DNA of 64,000 nt from Subtercola sp. (lineage in GTDB: Bacteria; Actinomycetota; Actinomycetes; Actinomycetales; Microbacteriaceae): assembly GCA_025463765.1 (NCBI GenBank), contig JAODBC010000022.1, positions 28,983 through 92,982 on the forward strand, read 5' to 3'. Numbering within the stretch: position 1 is the stretch's first letter; the number at the start of each line of letters is the position of its first letter. The position numbers were made by a program, and so were the translations under genes. Below the pieces are notes generated by a model. The model saw only the letters and a program-made list of their open reading frames with translations. It made no database searches and was not told the origin of the DNA. Positions 25,165-33,549 of this stretch are shown here, in pieces.

Positions 25165-25872
25165 GTGACGAGCGGCCCGAGCATTGTGTTCACCGAGTTC
25201 GCCACACGAACCGATCCGGTTCTGCGCGGCTGGGCCGACTTCAGGGCGCAAGTTCTGGCGGGGGCGCGCACGGCTCTAGGCAGTGCGGATTCCCGCGGGG
25301 GCAATACGGATGCCCGCAAAGGCAGTGCGGATGCCCGCGGGGGCAATACGGATTCCCGCGGGGGCAGTGCGGATGCCCGCAGAGGCAGTTCGGATGCCCG
25401 CGGTGGCGCCGAACGAAAGCCGGAGTCTGCTGCGCGGCGCACCGAGGTGGGGGCTCCCGGGGCTCGCTCTGGCATCTGGCGACTGGTCGCGTCGAATCAC
25501 CGCGAGGTCGCCCGCAGCCTCTACCTCTACGAATCGCTGGCGCAGGCGAAAGAGCACGTGAGAGATCTGCAGAACGGCGAGCGAGCGGTGAGTGTTCGAC
25601 TCGTGAAGGGCCCCACTGCGGGCCAGCACGGCTGGGTTGCGTCGGTGGGCGATGTCGCGATCATGTCGTGCGGCCGGTGGTACAGCGCATCGAGCCTCTG
25701 TCGTGAGTCCGCGCAGTATTCGCTCGAAGCTCTGAAATCGGCCCGGCTCGCGGCGACGTCGCGCGCGACCGGATCGACCGGATCGACCGGGTCGGACGGG
25801 TCGGGCAGATCGCCGGGTTCGTCGAGTCGCGCGTCGGTGCGCTCGGGGGCGCAGAAGGTGCCGACGTGGTGA
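25165..25872 (+). CDS. Uncharacterised repeat-containing protein
   Basis: A 235-residue protein of unknown function. Residues 39-80 are six copies of a seven-residue Gly/Ser/Asp/Arg unit encoded by 21-bp repeats. A compact region follows (about 98-190): WRLVASNHREVARSLYLYES, AKEHVRDLQNGER, GWVASVGDVAIMSCGRWYS. Its strand-rich layout recalls small YegP-like DUF1508 domains, but I am not confident. The C-terminal tail is Ser/Gly/Thr-rich. It begins with GTG, lacks a signal peptide, and overlaps the next gene by four bases (GTGA), so it belongs to the transglycosylase-kinase operon. Confidence 0.6.
   Translation: MTSGPSIVFTEFATRTDPVLRGWADFRAQVLAGARTALGSADSRGGNTDARKGSADARGGNTDSRGGSADARRGSSDARGGAERKPESAARRTEVGAPGARSGIWRLVASNHREVARSLYLYESLAQAKEHVRDLQNGERAVSVRLVKGPTAGQHGWVASVGDVAIMSCGRWYSASSLCRESAQYSLEALKSARLAATSRATGSTGSTGSDGSGRSPGSSSRASVRSGAQKVPTW
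25279..25404. repeat. 21-bp minisatellite, six copies, coding
   Basis: Six head-to-tail units of GGCAGTGCGGATGCCCGCGG with a final base and scattered substitutions. In frame it encodes a Ser/Asn-Ala/Thr-Asp-Ala/Ser-Arg-Gly-Gly type repeat, residues 39-80 of the host protein. Confidence 0.85.
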
Positions 25873-26669
25873 AGGCGCGGGCGGTGCTGAAAACGGGCAT
25901 GGCCGTGCTCGCGATGTCGTTCATCGGTTACGTCGCGGTCAATGCCGCGCCGGCCTTCGGGGAGGGCGGTGCGGGGCGGGTCACAGCCGGCGAAGCGGCG
26001 TCAGCGTCGGCGTCGGCTCCGGCGGCGTCGGAGCAAAACGCATCGGCCCCTGCAGCCACCCGGCCCGATCCGACCTCTGCAGTACCCGCGCCTTCGGGCG
26101 GCAATTCGGGCCGTGTCGACGCGGCGTGGGCTGCTCAGGTGGCGACGCGCACCGGTATTCCCGTTCGCGCGGTTCTCGGTTACGCAGGAGCGGCGGTGGC
26201 GCTCGCTGTCGAGCAACCCTCGTGCCACCTCGGCTGGAACACGCTCGCCGCGCTCGGCGACATCGAGTCCGGGCACGGAGCTCACGCGGGTTCGAGCCTG
26301 AACGCTGCGGGAGTCGACACCCCCGGCGTCTTCGGCCCTGCCCTCGACGGCGGCGCCTACGCTCGAGTCGCCGATTCCGACGCCGGGGCGCTCGACGGCA
26401 GTTCGAACGGCGACCGGGCCGTCGGGCCGCTGCAGTTCATCCCGTCGACCTGGGCGCGGTGGGGTGCCGACGGAAACGGTGACGGGCGCGACGATCCGCA
26501 GCAGATCGACGATGCCGCGCTCGCGGCGGGCCGGTACCTGTGCAGCTACGGCGATCTGTCGTCGGCGCAGGGCTGGCGGGCATCCGTGTTCGCCTACAAC
26601 CACGTCGACTCGTACGTCAATGCCGTTGCGAACACCGCGAACGCCTACGCGGCTGCCGCGGCAGGATGA
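25866..26669 (+). CDS. Secreted lytic transglycosylase-like protein (SLT_2 type)
   Basis: A 267-residue protein. It has an N-terminal signal peptide (hydrophobic about 9-28), an Ala/Ser/Pro-rich linker to about residue 75, and a lytic murein transglycosylase domain. NTLAALGDIESGHGAH holds the likely catalytic Glu. GVFGPALDGG, DGDRAVGPLQFIPSTWARWG-type, NGDGRDDPQQIDDAALAAGRYLC and SVFAYNHVDSYVNAV follow in the order of MltB/SLT_2 enzymes. It should cleave peptidoglycan glycan strands. Two adjacent GTG codons (25866, 25869) are possible starts; the second overlaps the previous stop. Its own stop lies in the first unit of a tandem repeat leading into the kinase gene. Confidence 0.85.
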   Translation: MVKARAVLKTGMAVLAMSFIGYVAVNAAPAFGEGGAGRVTAGEAASASASAPAASEQNASAPAATRPDPTSAVPAPSGGNSGRVDAAWAAQVATRTGIPVRAVLGYAGAAVALAVEQPSCHLGWNTLAALGDIESGHGAHAGSSLNAAGVDTPGVFGPALDGGAYARVADSDAGALDGSSNGDRAVGPLQFIPSTWARWGADGNGDGRDDPQQIDDAALAAGRYLCSYGDLSSAQGWRASVFAYNHVDSYVNAVANTANAYAAAAAG

Positions 26670-26758
26670 CCGAGGCGGCAGGATGACCGAGGCGGCAGGA
26701 TGACCGGGCAGCAGGATGACCGGGGCGGCAGAATGACCGGGGCGGCAGAATGACCGAG
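26658..26758. repeat. Six copies of a 16-17-bp repeat joining two genes
   Basis: Units of GCGGCAGGATGACCGAG type, each carrying ATGA. The first unit supplies the transglycosylase stop codon (26667-26669) and the last supplies the kinase ATG (26750). Between them are four extra ATGs (26683, 26700, 26716, 26733) in differing frames. Confidence 0.85.
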
Positions 26759-28915
26759 CCCGACGACGACCTCGGGCTCATCTCGGGGCGCTACCGGCTG
26801 GGCGAGCTGCTCGGCACGGGCGGTTCGGCGTCGGTGTTCGAAGCCGTCGACACTCAGGCCATGGACACGCAGGCCGTCGACACGCAGGCCGTCGACACGC
26901 AGGCCGTCGAGACGCAGGCCGTCGAGACGCAGACCGTCGAGACGCAGACCGTCGACTCGCAGGCCGTCGACTCGCAGGCCGTGGACACGCAGGCCGTGGA
27001 CTCGCAGGCCGTCGACTCGCGGGTGCCGGGTGCGCGGCCTGCCGCGGCGGGTGAAGGAGGCGCCGCGGGGGCGGCCTCGGCGCGTGCCGCACCGACGATC
27101 GTTGCGCTGAAGATCTTGCATCCGCATCTGTCGCGCTCAGCCAGCGCGCGCGAGGCGTTTTTCGTCGAAGCGTGGGCGGCGTCAAAGCTTCGGCACCCGA
27201 ACATCGCCGGGGTGCTCGGCGTCGGTGTACACGATTCGTCGGGGGAGCAGCGCGCCTGGATCGCGATGCAACGTGCCGAGGGAACAAGTCTCGCGGAGTT
27301 CGTCGACGCGCACGGCGCCCTCACGGTTTCGCAGGCGCTCGACCTCGCCGACGGCGTGCTGCAGGCGCTGGAAGCGGCACACGCCCTGGGGCTGGTTCAT
27401 CGCGATATCTCGCCAGCGAACATCATGATCGCCGCAACCGCAACCGCAACCCCGCCTGGCGCCCCACCCCGGCTGCGCTCGGTGCAGGTGGTCGACTTCG
27501 GCCTCGCCGATGCGGCGGGCCGGCCCGCGCTCGGCTTCGACATTCTTCGCAGCGCATCGAGCAGCGCGTCGAGCAGCGCATCGAGAAGAACGTCGAGCAG
27601 AACGTCGAGGTCGCGCGCCTCGCAAGGCGTTCTCGGCAGCGCCAACTACATGGCGCCCGAGCAGGCCCTCGGGCTCGCCGTCGACGAGCGCGGCGACCTC
27701 TACCAGCTCGGCGCGGTGCTCTACTTCGCCGTGACGGGTCAGCCCCCGTTCCTCCGAGACTCCACTTCGGCCGTGATGCGCGCACACGTCACCGCCCCGC
27801 CGCCCATCGCATCGGTCAGCCGGCCGGGCATCGACCGCAGGTTCGACCGGATGATCGCGCGGGCCATGCTCAAAGACCCCGCCCTCCGGCCCCAGTCGGC
27901 TGCCGCGTTCCGCGCGCAGGTGACCGAACTGGCAGCTGCGCTCGACCGGGGCCATGCAAACGAACGAGTGACCGTTGTTCACCCGGCAGACCGCACGATC
28001 GGCACGGTCTCGACCGCGGGCACCGTGCGGATGCCCGCGGTGGCCCCGCCGCACACAGCGCCGCCCACGACCTCGCGGTCGCCGGGCGCGGTGGCTGTCG
28101 CGCCGTCGGCCCCCGTCGTGGCGTCGGCTCGGCGCGCGGGCCCAACCACGACCGCGACCACGACCGCGCCACGAACTCGCGCACGCTCGGGCGGGGCGAT
28201 CTGGCTCGCCGCCATTCTCACGGCGACGGTCATCGCCGTGGTCTGGGTGCTCGGTTCCAACGTGTCGAGTTCTTCGTCGATCGCCGCACCCACGGTCGCT
28301 TCAACCGCGTCGCCGGAGTCGTCGTCGCCTGAGCCGTCGCCATCCGGGCCCGGTTCGTCGGCCGCCCCGCAGCCGTCGCCGACCGCGGCAGGCGTGCCGA
28401 CGGTGACCGCTCCGCCGCCACAGACCGCCCCGCCAGGCCTCGGGCCGGCCCTCGTCGGCGTGCCGCCCGTGTCTTTACTGAGCCTCGCGGATGCCCGGCT
28501 CGCCGCTCAGGCACGGGGACTCACGATCGGCGCCGTCACCCCTCAAGACTCCGCCCTGCCCGCCGACACGGTACTCGCCAGTGACCCTGCAGTCGGTACG
28601 ACGGTGCCGATCGGTTCGGTCGTGAACCTGACAGCCGCATCGGGCAGCAACCTCGTTCCGCCGATCGTCTCCCTCACTCAAGCCGAGGCGATCGACGCCG
28701 TGCAGGCAGCAGGACTCGTCGCTGTCGTGACGTTCCTGCCGTCGTCGAGCCGAACGGCGGGAACCGTTTCGAGTACCAGTCCTCGCACCGGCACGCGTGT
28801 TGCCCTGGGCTCGTCGGTGACGATCGCGGTCGCTCAGCCACCCGTTCCGGTGCCGACGACGAGCGCCACACCCGGCGCACCGGTGCCCAGCACGAGCCCG
28901 ACGGCCACGCGGTGA
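26750..28915 (+). CDS. PASTA-domain Ser/Thr protein kinase with repeat-expanded kinase domain
   Basis: A 721-residue membrane kinase of the PknB type. All catalytic motifs are present: Gly loop GTGGSAS (22-28), Lys121 in IVALK, HRD 217-219 with Asn224, DFG 249-251, APE 302-304. Between the Gly loop and the lysine sits a 60-residue insertion of 12 five-residue repeats (32-91) plus Ala/Gly-rich sequence. A Ser/Arg-rich insert (about 268-290) lies in the activation segment. One membrane helix (about 483-503) and a Pro/Ser linker lead to two extracellular PASTA-like domains (about 567-630 and 634-700). PASTA kinases sense muropeptides and control wall growth, which fits the upstream transglycosylase. 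Confidence 0.9.
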   Translation: MTEPDDDLGLISGRYRLGELLGTGGSASVFEAVDTQAMDTQAVDTQAVDTQAVETQAVETQTVETQTVDSQAVDSQAVDTQAVDSQAVDSRVPGARPAAAGEGGAAGAASARAAPTIVALKILHPHLSRSASAREAFFVEAWAASKLRHPNIAGVLGVGVHDSSGEQRAWIAMQRAEGTSLAEFVDAHGALTVSQALDLADGVLQALEAAHALGLVHRDISPANIMIAATATATPPGAPPRLRSVQVVDFGLADAAGRPALGFDILRSASSSASSSASRRTSSRTSRSRASQGVLGSANYMAPEQALGLAVDERGDLYQLGAVLYFAVTGQPPFLRDSTSAVMRAHVTAPPPIASVSRPGIDRRFDRMIARAMLKDPALRPQSAAAFRAQVTELAAALDRGHANERVTVVHPADRTIGTVSTAGTVRMPAVAPPHTAPPTTSRSPGAVAVAPSAPVVASARRAGPTTTATTTAPRTRARSGGAIWLAAILTATVIAVVWVLGSNVSSSSSIAAPTVASTASPESSSPEPSPSGPGSSAAPQPSPTAAGVPTVTAPPPQTAPPGLGPALVGVPPVSLLSLADARLAAQARGLTIGAVTPQDSALPADTVLASDPAVGTTVPIGSVVNLTAASGSNLVPPIVSLTQAEAIDAVQAAGLVAVVTFLPSSSRTAGTVSSTSPRTGTRVALGSSVTIAVAQPPVPVPTTSATPGAPVPSTSPTATR
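26843..27022. repeat. 15-bp minisatellite, 12 copies, in the kinase gene
   Basis: Twelve units of GCCGTCGACACGCAG with small substitutions, exactly 180 bp, in frame. They encode Ala-Val-Asp/Glu-Thr/Ser-Gln repeats at residues 32-91, between beta strands 2 and 3 of the kinase fold. Confidence 0.9.
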
Positions 28916-29120
28916 CGATGCCACCCGGTCACGACAACCGCCCGGTCACGACAACCACCCGGTCACGACCACCACTCGGGCGACCGCCCCAAACCGCGTC
29001 GCTTCATCACGACCACGCAACGTCTGCTTCATACGCGATTGGCCTGCCGTTCATCCGCCGCCCGCACCATCGAGCCTGTGGTGATCAGCCTGCCCGAGGC
29101 GTGCCTCGAGGAGGTGCGCT

Positions 29121-30287
29121 GTGGCTAAGAGACGAACGTTCGAGTCACTGACCGACGTGCACAGCCTGCTCACCGACAAGACCAGCGTGAAAGAACCTGT
29201 CGAACGCGTTTTCGCCGAGGAGATCGAGGGCTCTGAGCCGCAACGACCCGACGACTCGCCTGAAACCGATGGCCGCACGACACGAAACCGCCGTGAACCG
29301 ACGAATTACGGCGGCGACGACCGCCGCTCGCTGGTCTCGACGCCGTCACGCTCGGACTCGGTCTTCAAGTTGGTCTCTTTCACCGCCGGCGCGACGACCG
29401 TGGGAATCATGCTCGCTGTCGGGCTCTTCCTCTCACTGCGCGCGAATGATGCGCTGCAGGTCGAGGGCATCAATTTTCTGTTCGAACAGCAGTGGTCGCC
29501 AGACACTCACCAGTTCGGAATCGCCGCAGTGATCTTCGGAACGTTCACCATCGCGATCATCGCGATGTTCGTCGGTGTACCACTCGCTGTGGGTACAGCG
29601 TTGCTGCTCTCCGAGGTCGTGCGAGGGCCGTTGCGGTCTTTTATGGTGTCGATGGTCGACCTGATGGCCGCCGTTCCGAGCGTCGTTTTCGGGCTGTGGG
29701 GGCTTTTCTTTCTGCAGGCCAACGTCATTCCGGTGTCGAAATGGATCTCGACGTACTTCGCCTGGATTCCGGTTTTCGCCGTGCAAGACTCGGCGACCGG
29801 CCAGACCCTCACCGAAGCGAGCGCGTTCACGTCGTCGGCCTTCATCGCAGGCATCGTCGTGGGGCTCATGGTCGTGCCCACGCAGACCTCGGTGATGCGC
29901 GAGGCCTTCTCGCAGGCTCCCGTCGGCGAGCGCGAGGCGGCTTTCGCGCTCGGCTCGACCCGGTGGGGCATGATCCGAACGGTGGTGCTGCCGTTCGGCC
30001 GGGGCGGGATGATCGGGGGCGTGATGCTGGGCCTAGGACGGGCCCTGGGCGAGACCATCGCGGTGTACCTGATCATCTCGCCCATCTTCACCATCAACTG
30101 GGAGGTGCTGAAGACGGGCACGAACTCCGTCTCGGCGCTCATCGCCCTGCGCTACGGCGAGGCCACGCAATTCGGCCTCTCCGCCCTGATGGCCGCGGGC
30201 CTCGTGCTGTTCTTGATCACCCTGATCGTGAACTTCACGGCCTCGTCGATCGTCGCCCGATCGCGCTCCGGCGCCCAAACGAATTGA
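29121..30287 (+). CDS. pstC: Pst-type ABC transporter permease PstC
   Basis: A 388-residue permease. An unusually long hydrophilic N-terminus of about 80 residues precedes six membrane helices. The inner-membrane permease signature is in EREAAFALGSTRWGMIRTVVLP (about 272-293), the EAA loop that contacts the ATPase. The VPLAVGTALLLSEVV and GRALGETIAVYLI blocks match PstC. GTG start with GAGGAGG nearby. It is followed 13 bases later by pstA. By family it would pair with PstA and PstB for high-affinity phosphate import; the odd partners of this cluster leave the substrate open. Confidence 0.85.
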   Translation: MAKRRTFESLTDVHSLLTDKTSVKEPVERVFAEEIEGSEPQRPDDSPETDGRTTRNRREPTNYGGDDRRSLVSTPSRSDSVFKLVSFTAGATTVGIMLAVGLFLSLRANDALQVEGINFLFEQQWSPDTHQFGIAAVIFGTFTIAIIAMFVGVPLAVGTALLLSEVVRGPLRSFMVSMVDLMAAVPSVVFGLWGLFFLQANVIPVSKWISTYFAWIPVFAVQDSATGQTLTEASAFTSSAFIAGIVVGLMVVPTQTSVMREAFSQAPVGEREAAFALGSTRWGMIRTVVLPFGRGGMIGGVMLGLGRALGETIAVYLIISPIFTINWEVLKTGTNSVSALIALRYGEATQFGLSALMAAGLVLFLITLIVNFTASSIVARSRSGAQTN

Positions 30288-30300
30288 CCCAGGCAGACGG

Positions 30301-31683
30301 ATGACCGACGTCACCACTTTCGAGCGCCCCGTCGCCGACGACCTCGAGCCGGGCGCCGAGCCCACGGCCGGCCATACGACGGCCGGCCAGACGACGGCCG
30401 GTCACGCGACGCCTCCCACGTTCATCCCGAACCCGGCCGACACGCCGATCGGCCCGCGCCGCGGGGTGCGCGAGTCGACACTGGATGAACGGTTCAACAT
30501 CATCGGGGCTCTGCTGGCAGGCCCGGCCATCGCCACCGTGCTGTTCGGCTGGTTGACCCCGCTGACCGGCCCGGTGGGCTGGGTCGTCATCGCCTATCTC
30601 GCCTTCATCGGCATCTACGTTCTGCTCGTGTCGCTGCGCGCCGACCGCGAAGAGGTCAAAGACCGCGTGCTCAGCGTGCTGCTGATCAGTGCCGGGGTGG
30701 TTCTGTTCGGCGCTCTCGTGTTCGTGGTGGTGTACACCGTCAGTCGGGGCTTCGAGGCGCTGCTGCACGTCAACTTCTTCACCCAGACCATGCAGCTCGC
30801 GGGGCCGCTCGACGGGCTCGACGTCGGCGGAATCTCGCACGCGATCGTGGGCACGCTCATCCAGATCTCCATCGCACTGGTCATCACCGTGCCGCTCGGA
30901 ATCACGACCGCGGTGTTCTTGAACGAGATCGGCGGGCGTTTCGCCCGATTCGTGCGCACCATCTCTGACGCGATGACCGCGCTGCCGTCGATCGTGGCGG
31001 GGCTGTTCATCTATGCCGCGTTCATCCAGCTCGTCACGCATCAACGTTCGGGGTTGGCGGCTGCGCTGGCGATCTCGGTAATGATGCTGCCCATCATGAT
31101 CCGGGCATCCGATGTGGTGCTGCGGCTGGTGCCGGGCAACCTGCGCGAAGCGTCGTACGCGCTCGGCTCGACGCGCTGGCACACGGTGTGGTCTGTGGTG
31201 CTGCCGACGGCTCGCTCGGGCATCGTCACCGCGGTGATTCTGGCGACGGCGCGTGGAATCGGCGAGACCTCGCCCGTTCTGCTCACGTCGGGCATCACCG
31301 CCGTGATGAACGTGAATCCGTTCGAGGGGCCGATGATCTCGTTGCCGTTGCAGGTGTTCGACTTCGTGAAGTCGCCCGAGCCGGCCCTTGTCATTCGCGG
31401 ATTCGGCACCGCCGCCGTGCTCATTCTGCTCGTGCTGCTGTTGTTCGTCGTGGCGCGCATCATCGGCGGCAAGGGGCCCGGGCAGCTCTCCGATGCTCAG
31501 CGTCGCCGGGCGGCGCAGCGGTCGATGGATGATCTGCAGCGCATCACGACCAAGAGGTATTCGGTCCCCGCAGTAGTACCCGCTTCGCCCGCCATGACCA
31601 GCACACCCGCCAGCACACCGGCCAGCACGCCCCCCACACCGCCGGCCCCGACACCGACACCCACCGAGGAGCCGACACCGTGA
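30301..31683 (+). CDS. pstA: Pst-type ABC transporter permease PstA
   Basis: A 460-residue permease. The cytosolic N-terminus (about 65 residues) has a short TTAGQTTAGH repeat. Two extra N-terminal helices are followed by the PstA core, with VPLGITTAVFLNEIGG, and the EAA loop in LREASYALGSTRWHTVWSVVLP. The C-terminal 35 residues are a Pro/Thr/Ser tail. Its stop overlaps the start of the PstS gene by four bases. Membrane partner of PstC. Confidence 0.85.
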   Translation: MTDVTTFERPVADDLEPGAEPTAGHTTAGQTTAGHATPPTFIPNPADTPIGPRRGVRESTLDERFNIIGALLAGPAIATVLFGWLTPLTGPVGWVVIAYLAFIGIYVLLVSLRADREEVKDRVLSVLLISAGVVLFGALVFVVVYTVSRGFEALLHVNFFTQTMQLAGPLDGLDVGGISHAIVGTLIQISIALVITVPLGITTAVFLNEIGGRFARFVRTISDAMTALPSIVAGLFIYAAFIQLVTHQRSGLAAALAISVMMLPIMIRASDVVLRLVPGNLREASYALGSTRWHTVWSVVLPTARSGIVTAVILATARGIGETSPVLLTSGITAVMNVNPFEGPMISLPLQVFDFVKSPEPALVIRGFGTAAVLILLVLLLFVVARIIGGKGPGQLSDAQRRRAAQRSMDDLQRITTKRYSVPAVVPASPAMTSTPASTPASTPPTPPAPTPTPTEEPTP

Positions 31684-33320
31684 CGCCGCGCATCCGTTTC
31701 ATCCGCTTGGTCACTGCCGCCGCGGCACTCATCGTGCTGCTGTTCAGCTCGGCCGGCGGGGTCGCCGTGCAGAGCGCTTCGGCCGACACGTACGTGCCCA
31801 TCAGCGGCAGTGGCTCCACGTGGTCGCAGAACGCGCTCGACCAGTGGCGAAAGAACGTCGCGGCGAACTACGGCATGACGGTGAACTACTCGGGCACCGG
31901 GTCATCTGCCGGGCGACAAGACTTCATCACCGGCGCGGTCGATTTTGCGGTGAGCGAGATTCCGTTTCAGGCGCAGCCCGAAGACGGCTCTGCGCCCGAG
32001 GTTCCGTCGACGAAATACGCCTACATGCCGATCGTCGCCGGTGGCACGTCGTTCATGTACAACCTCAAGATCGGTGGCAAGCGGGTCACCAACCTGCGTC
32101 TCGACGGCGACGTGATCACCAAGATCTTCACCGGGGCCATCACGAACTGGAACGACCCGGCCATCCAGAAAGACAACCCGGGCCTGGCCATGCCCGACAA
32201 GCCCATCGTGCCGGTGCTGCGCAGCGACGGATCGGGTTCGACGGCGCAGTTCACCCTGTGGATGTCGAAGAAGCACTCCGATCTGTGGAACACGTTCTGC
32301 ACCTCGGTCGGCCGCGCCACTCCGTGCGGGCTCACCTCGCAATACCCCGGGTTCGGCAACGCCAAGCTGCAGAACGGCTCGCTCGGTGTCGCCGGCTACG
32401 TCAGCCAGGATTACGGCGAAGGCGCCATCACGTACGTGGAATACTCCTACGCCCTGAAGTCGGGCTTTCCCGTGGCGAAGGTGCTCAACAACGCGGGCTA
32501 CTACATCGAGCCGACCGCTCCCTCGGTGGCCGTCGCGCTCGTCGGCGCGACGATCAACCCCAACCTCACCCAGGAGCTGAGCGGCGTCTACAACAACACC
32601 GACCCGCGAACGTACCCGCTGTCGAGTTACTCGTACATGATCATCCCTACCGAGGTGAAGGGCATCTTCACGGCGGAGAAGGGCAAGACGCTGGGCGCAT
32701 TCACCAGCTATCTGCTCTGCGAGGGCCAGCAACAGGCGGCGGCTCTCGGGTATTCGCCGTTGCCGCTGAACCTCGTGCAGGCCGCCTCCGACCAGGTCAA
32801 ACGAATACCGGGAGGCCCGGCGGGCGGTGTAGATCTGGCGAACTGCAACAACCCGGCACTCACGATTCTCAACTCGGCGCCGCAGCCCGCCGCGTGCGAC
32901 CAACAAGGCCCCAATCAGTGCACGACCGGAACGGCCGGCGCCGTCACAGACACGCCCGTAACCGGGTCGGGGTCTGGCGGCGCGGCGGCGAACGCCCCCG
33001 CCGGTTCGGCTGGCGCTGCCGGCTCGGCGGCTGCGGCGGCAAGCGGTGCGGCGGCGGGCGGTGCGGCAGCGGCGAGTTCGGCGGCGGCTGATCCTGCGGC
33101 GGCGGCGGCCGCCTCGAACACGGCCGTCTACGACGCGAACGGGGCTGTGGTGACCGGGTCTGCGGCTGTGGGTGCGGCGGTCGCCGTCTCTAGACCGCTG
33201 TCGCTCGACGACTCGGCTTTCGGAGCGCAACAGATCGTGATGATCGCGGCGGGCGTGCTTCTGCTGCTGGCCATCGTGCTGCCACCGTTTCTCTCTCGTC
33301 GACTTCGACGGCATCGTTAG
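31680..33320 (+). CDS. pstS: PstS-like binding protein with C-terminal membrane anchor
   Basis: A 546-residue exported protein. A signal peptide (1-35) is followed by a PstS-type domain (about 38-395). Compared with E. coli PstS, Thr10, Ser38 and the Arg135-Asp137-Ser139-Gly140 set are kept as Thr47, Ser75, Arg181, Asp183, Ser185, Gly186. Phe11 is Trp48, Asp56 is Glu93, and Thr141 is Ser187. There is no lipobox; instead an Ala/Gly/Ser-rich linker (about 430-515) leads to a C-terminal helix and a Arg-rich tail (SRRLRRHR). It is thus tethered by a transmembrane segment. Translationally coupled to pstA; two hairpins follow. Confidence 0.82.
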   Translation: MTPRIRFIRLVTAAAALIVLLFSSAGGVAVQSASADTYVPISGSGSTWSQNALDQWRKNVAANYGMTVNYSGTGSSAGRQDFITGAVDFAVSEIPFQAQPEDGSAPEVPSTKYAYMPIVAGGTSFMYNLKIGGKRVTNLRLDGDVITKIFTGAITNWNDPAIQKDNPGLAMPDKPIVPVLRSDGSGSTAQFTLWMSKKHSDLWNTFCTSVGRATPCGLTSQYPGFGNAKLQNGSLGVAGYVSQDYGEGAITYVEYSYALKSGFPVAKVLNNAGYYIEPTAPSVAVALVGATINPNLTQELSGVYNNTDPRTYPLSSYSYMIIPTEVKGIFTAEKGKTLGAFTSYLLCEGQQQAAALGYSPLPLNLVQAASDQVKRIPGGPAGGVDLANCNNPALTILNSAPQPAACDQQGPNQCTTGTAGAVTDTPVTGSGSGGAAANAPAGSAGAAGSAAAAASGAAAGGAAAASSAAADPAAAAAASNTAVYDANGAVVTGSAAVGAAVAVSRPLSLDDSAFGAQQIVMIAAGVLLLLAIVLPPFLSRRLRRHR

Positions 33321-33335
33321 GGCCGCCACGCTGCT

Positions 33336-33379
33336 GCCGGATGACCGTTTCGAACCTCTGCGTTCGGCGGTCATCCGGC
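33336..33379 (+). terminator. 12-bp-stem hairpin after pstS
   Basis: GCCGGATGACCG (33336-33347) pairs perfectly with CGGTCATCCGGC (33368-33379), with a 20-base loop. It lies 15 bases after the pstS stop and is a terminator or an RNA-stabilising processing signal that splits the cluster in two. Confidence 0.7.
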
Positions 33380-33391
33380 TTGCCCTTCGCC

Positions 33392-33421
33392 CCTCAGAAC
33401 GCGGGTGGGTCTGCTCTGAGG
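33392..33421 (+). terminator. Second hairpin after pstS
   Basis: CCTCAGA (33392-33398) pairs with TCTGAGG (33415-33421), 16-base loop. It follows the larger hairpin directly. Confidence 0.4.
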
Positions 33422-33457
33422 CGCCTACCCCAGCACGCAATCTCTGAAGCCGGACTC

Positions 33458-33475
33458 GTTCGTGATTCGTTCATC
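33458..33475 (+). promoter_or_regulatory. Candidate PHO box upstream of the second half of the cluster
   Basis: GTTCGTG (33458-33464), four bases, GTTCATC (33469-33475). This is the 11-base direct-repeat spacing of actinobacterial PhoP sites (consensus GTTCACC repeats). It lies 75 bases upstream of the giant PBP-like gene. Only two repeats are convincing, so it is a candidate. Confidence 0.4.
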
Positions 33476-33549
33476 TGAGCGACACGAACCGACCCTACTT
33501 TGATGCCGTTCCCCTATGAAACCGCTGATTTTCAGCTTGGAGTCTGCCC

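Noticed and set aside
26843..27022. CRISPR-like array
   Set aside because: Units are 15 bp with no spacers and are in frame; it is a coding minisatellite.
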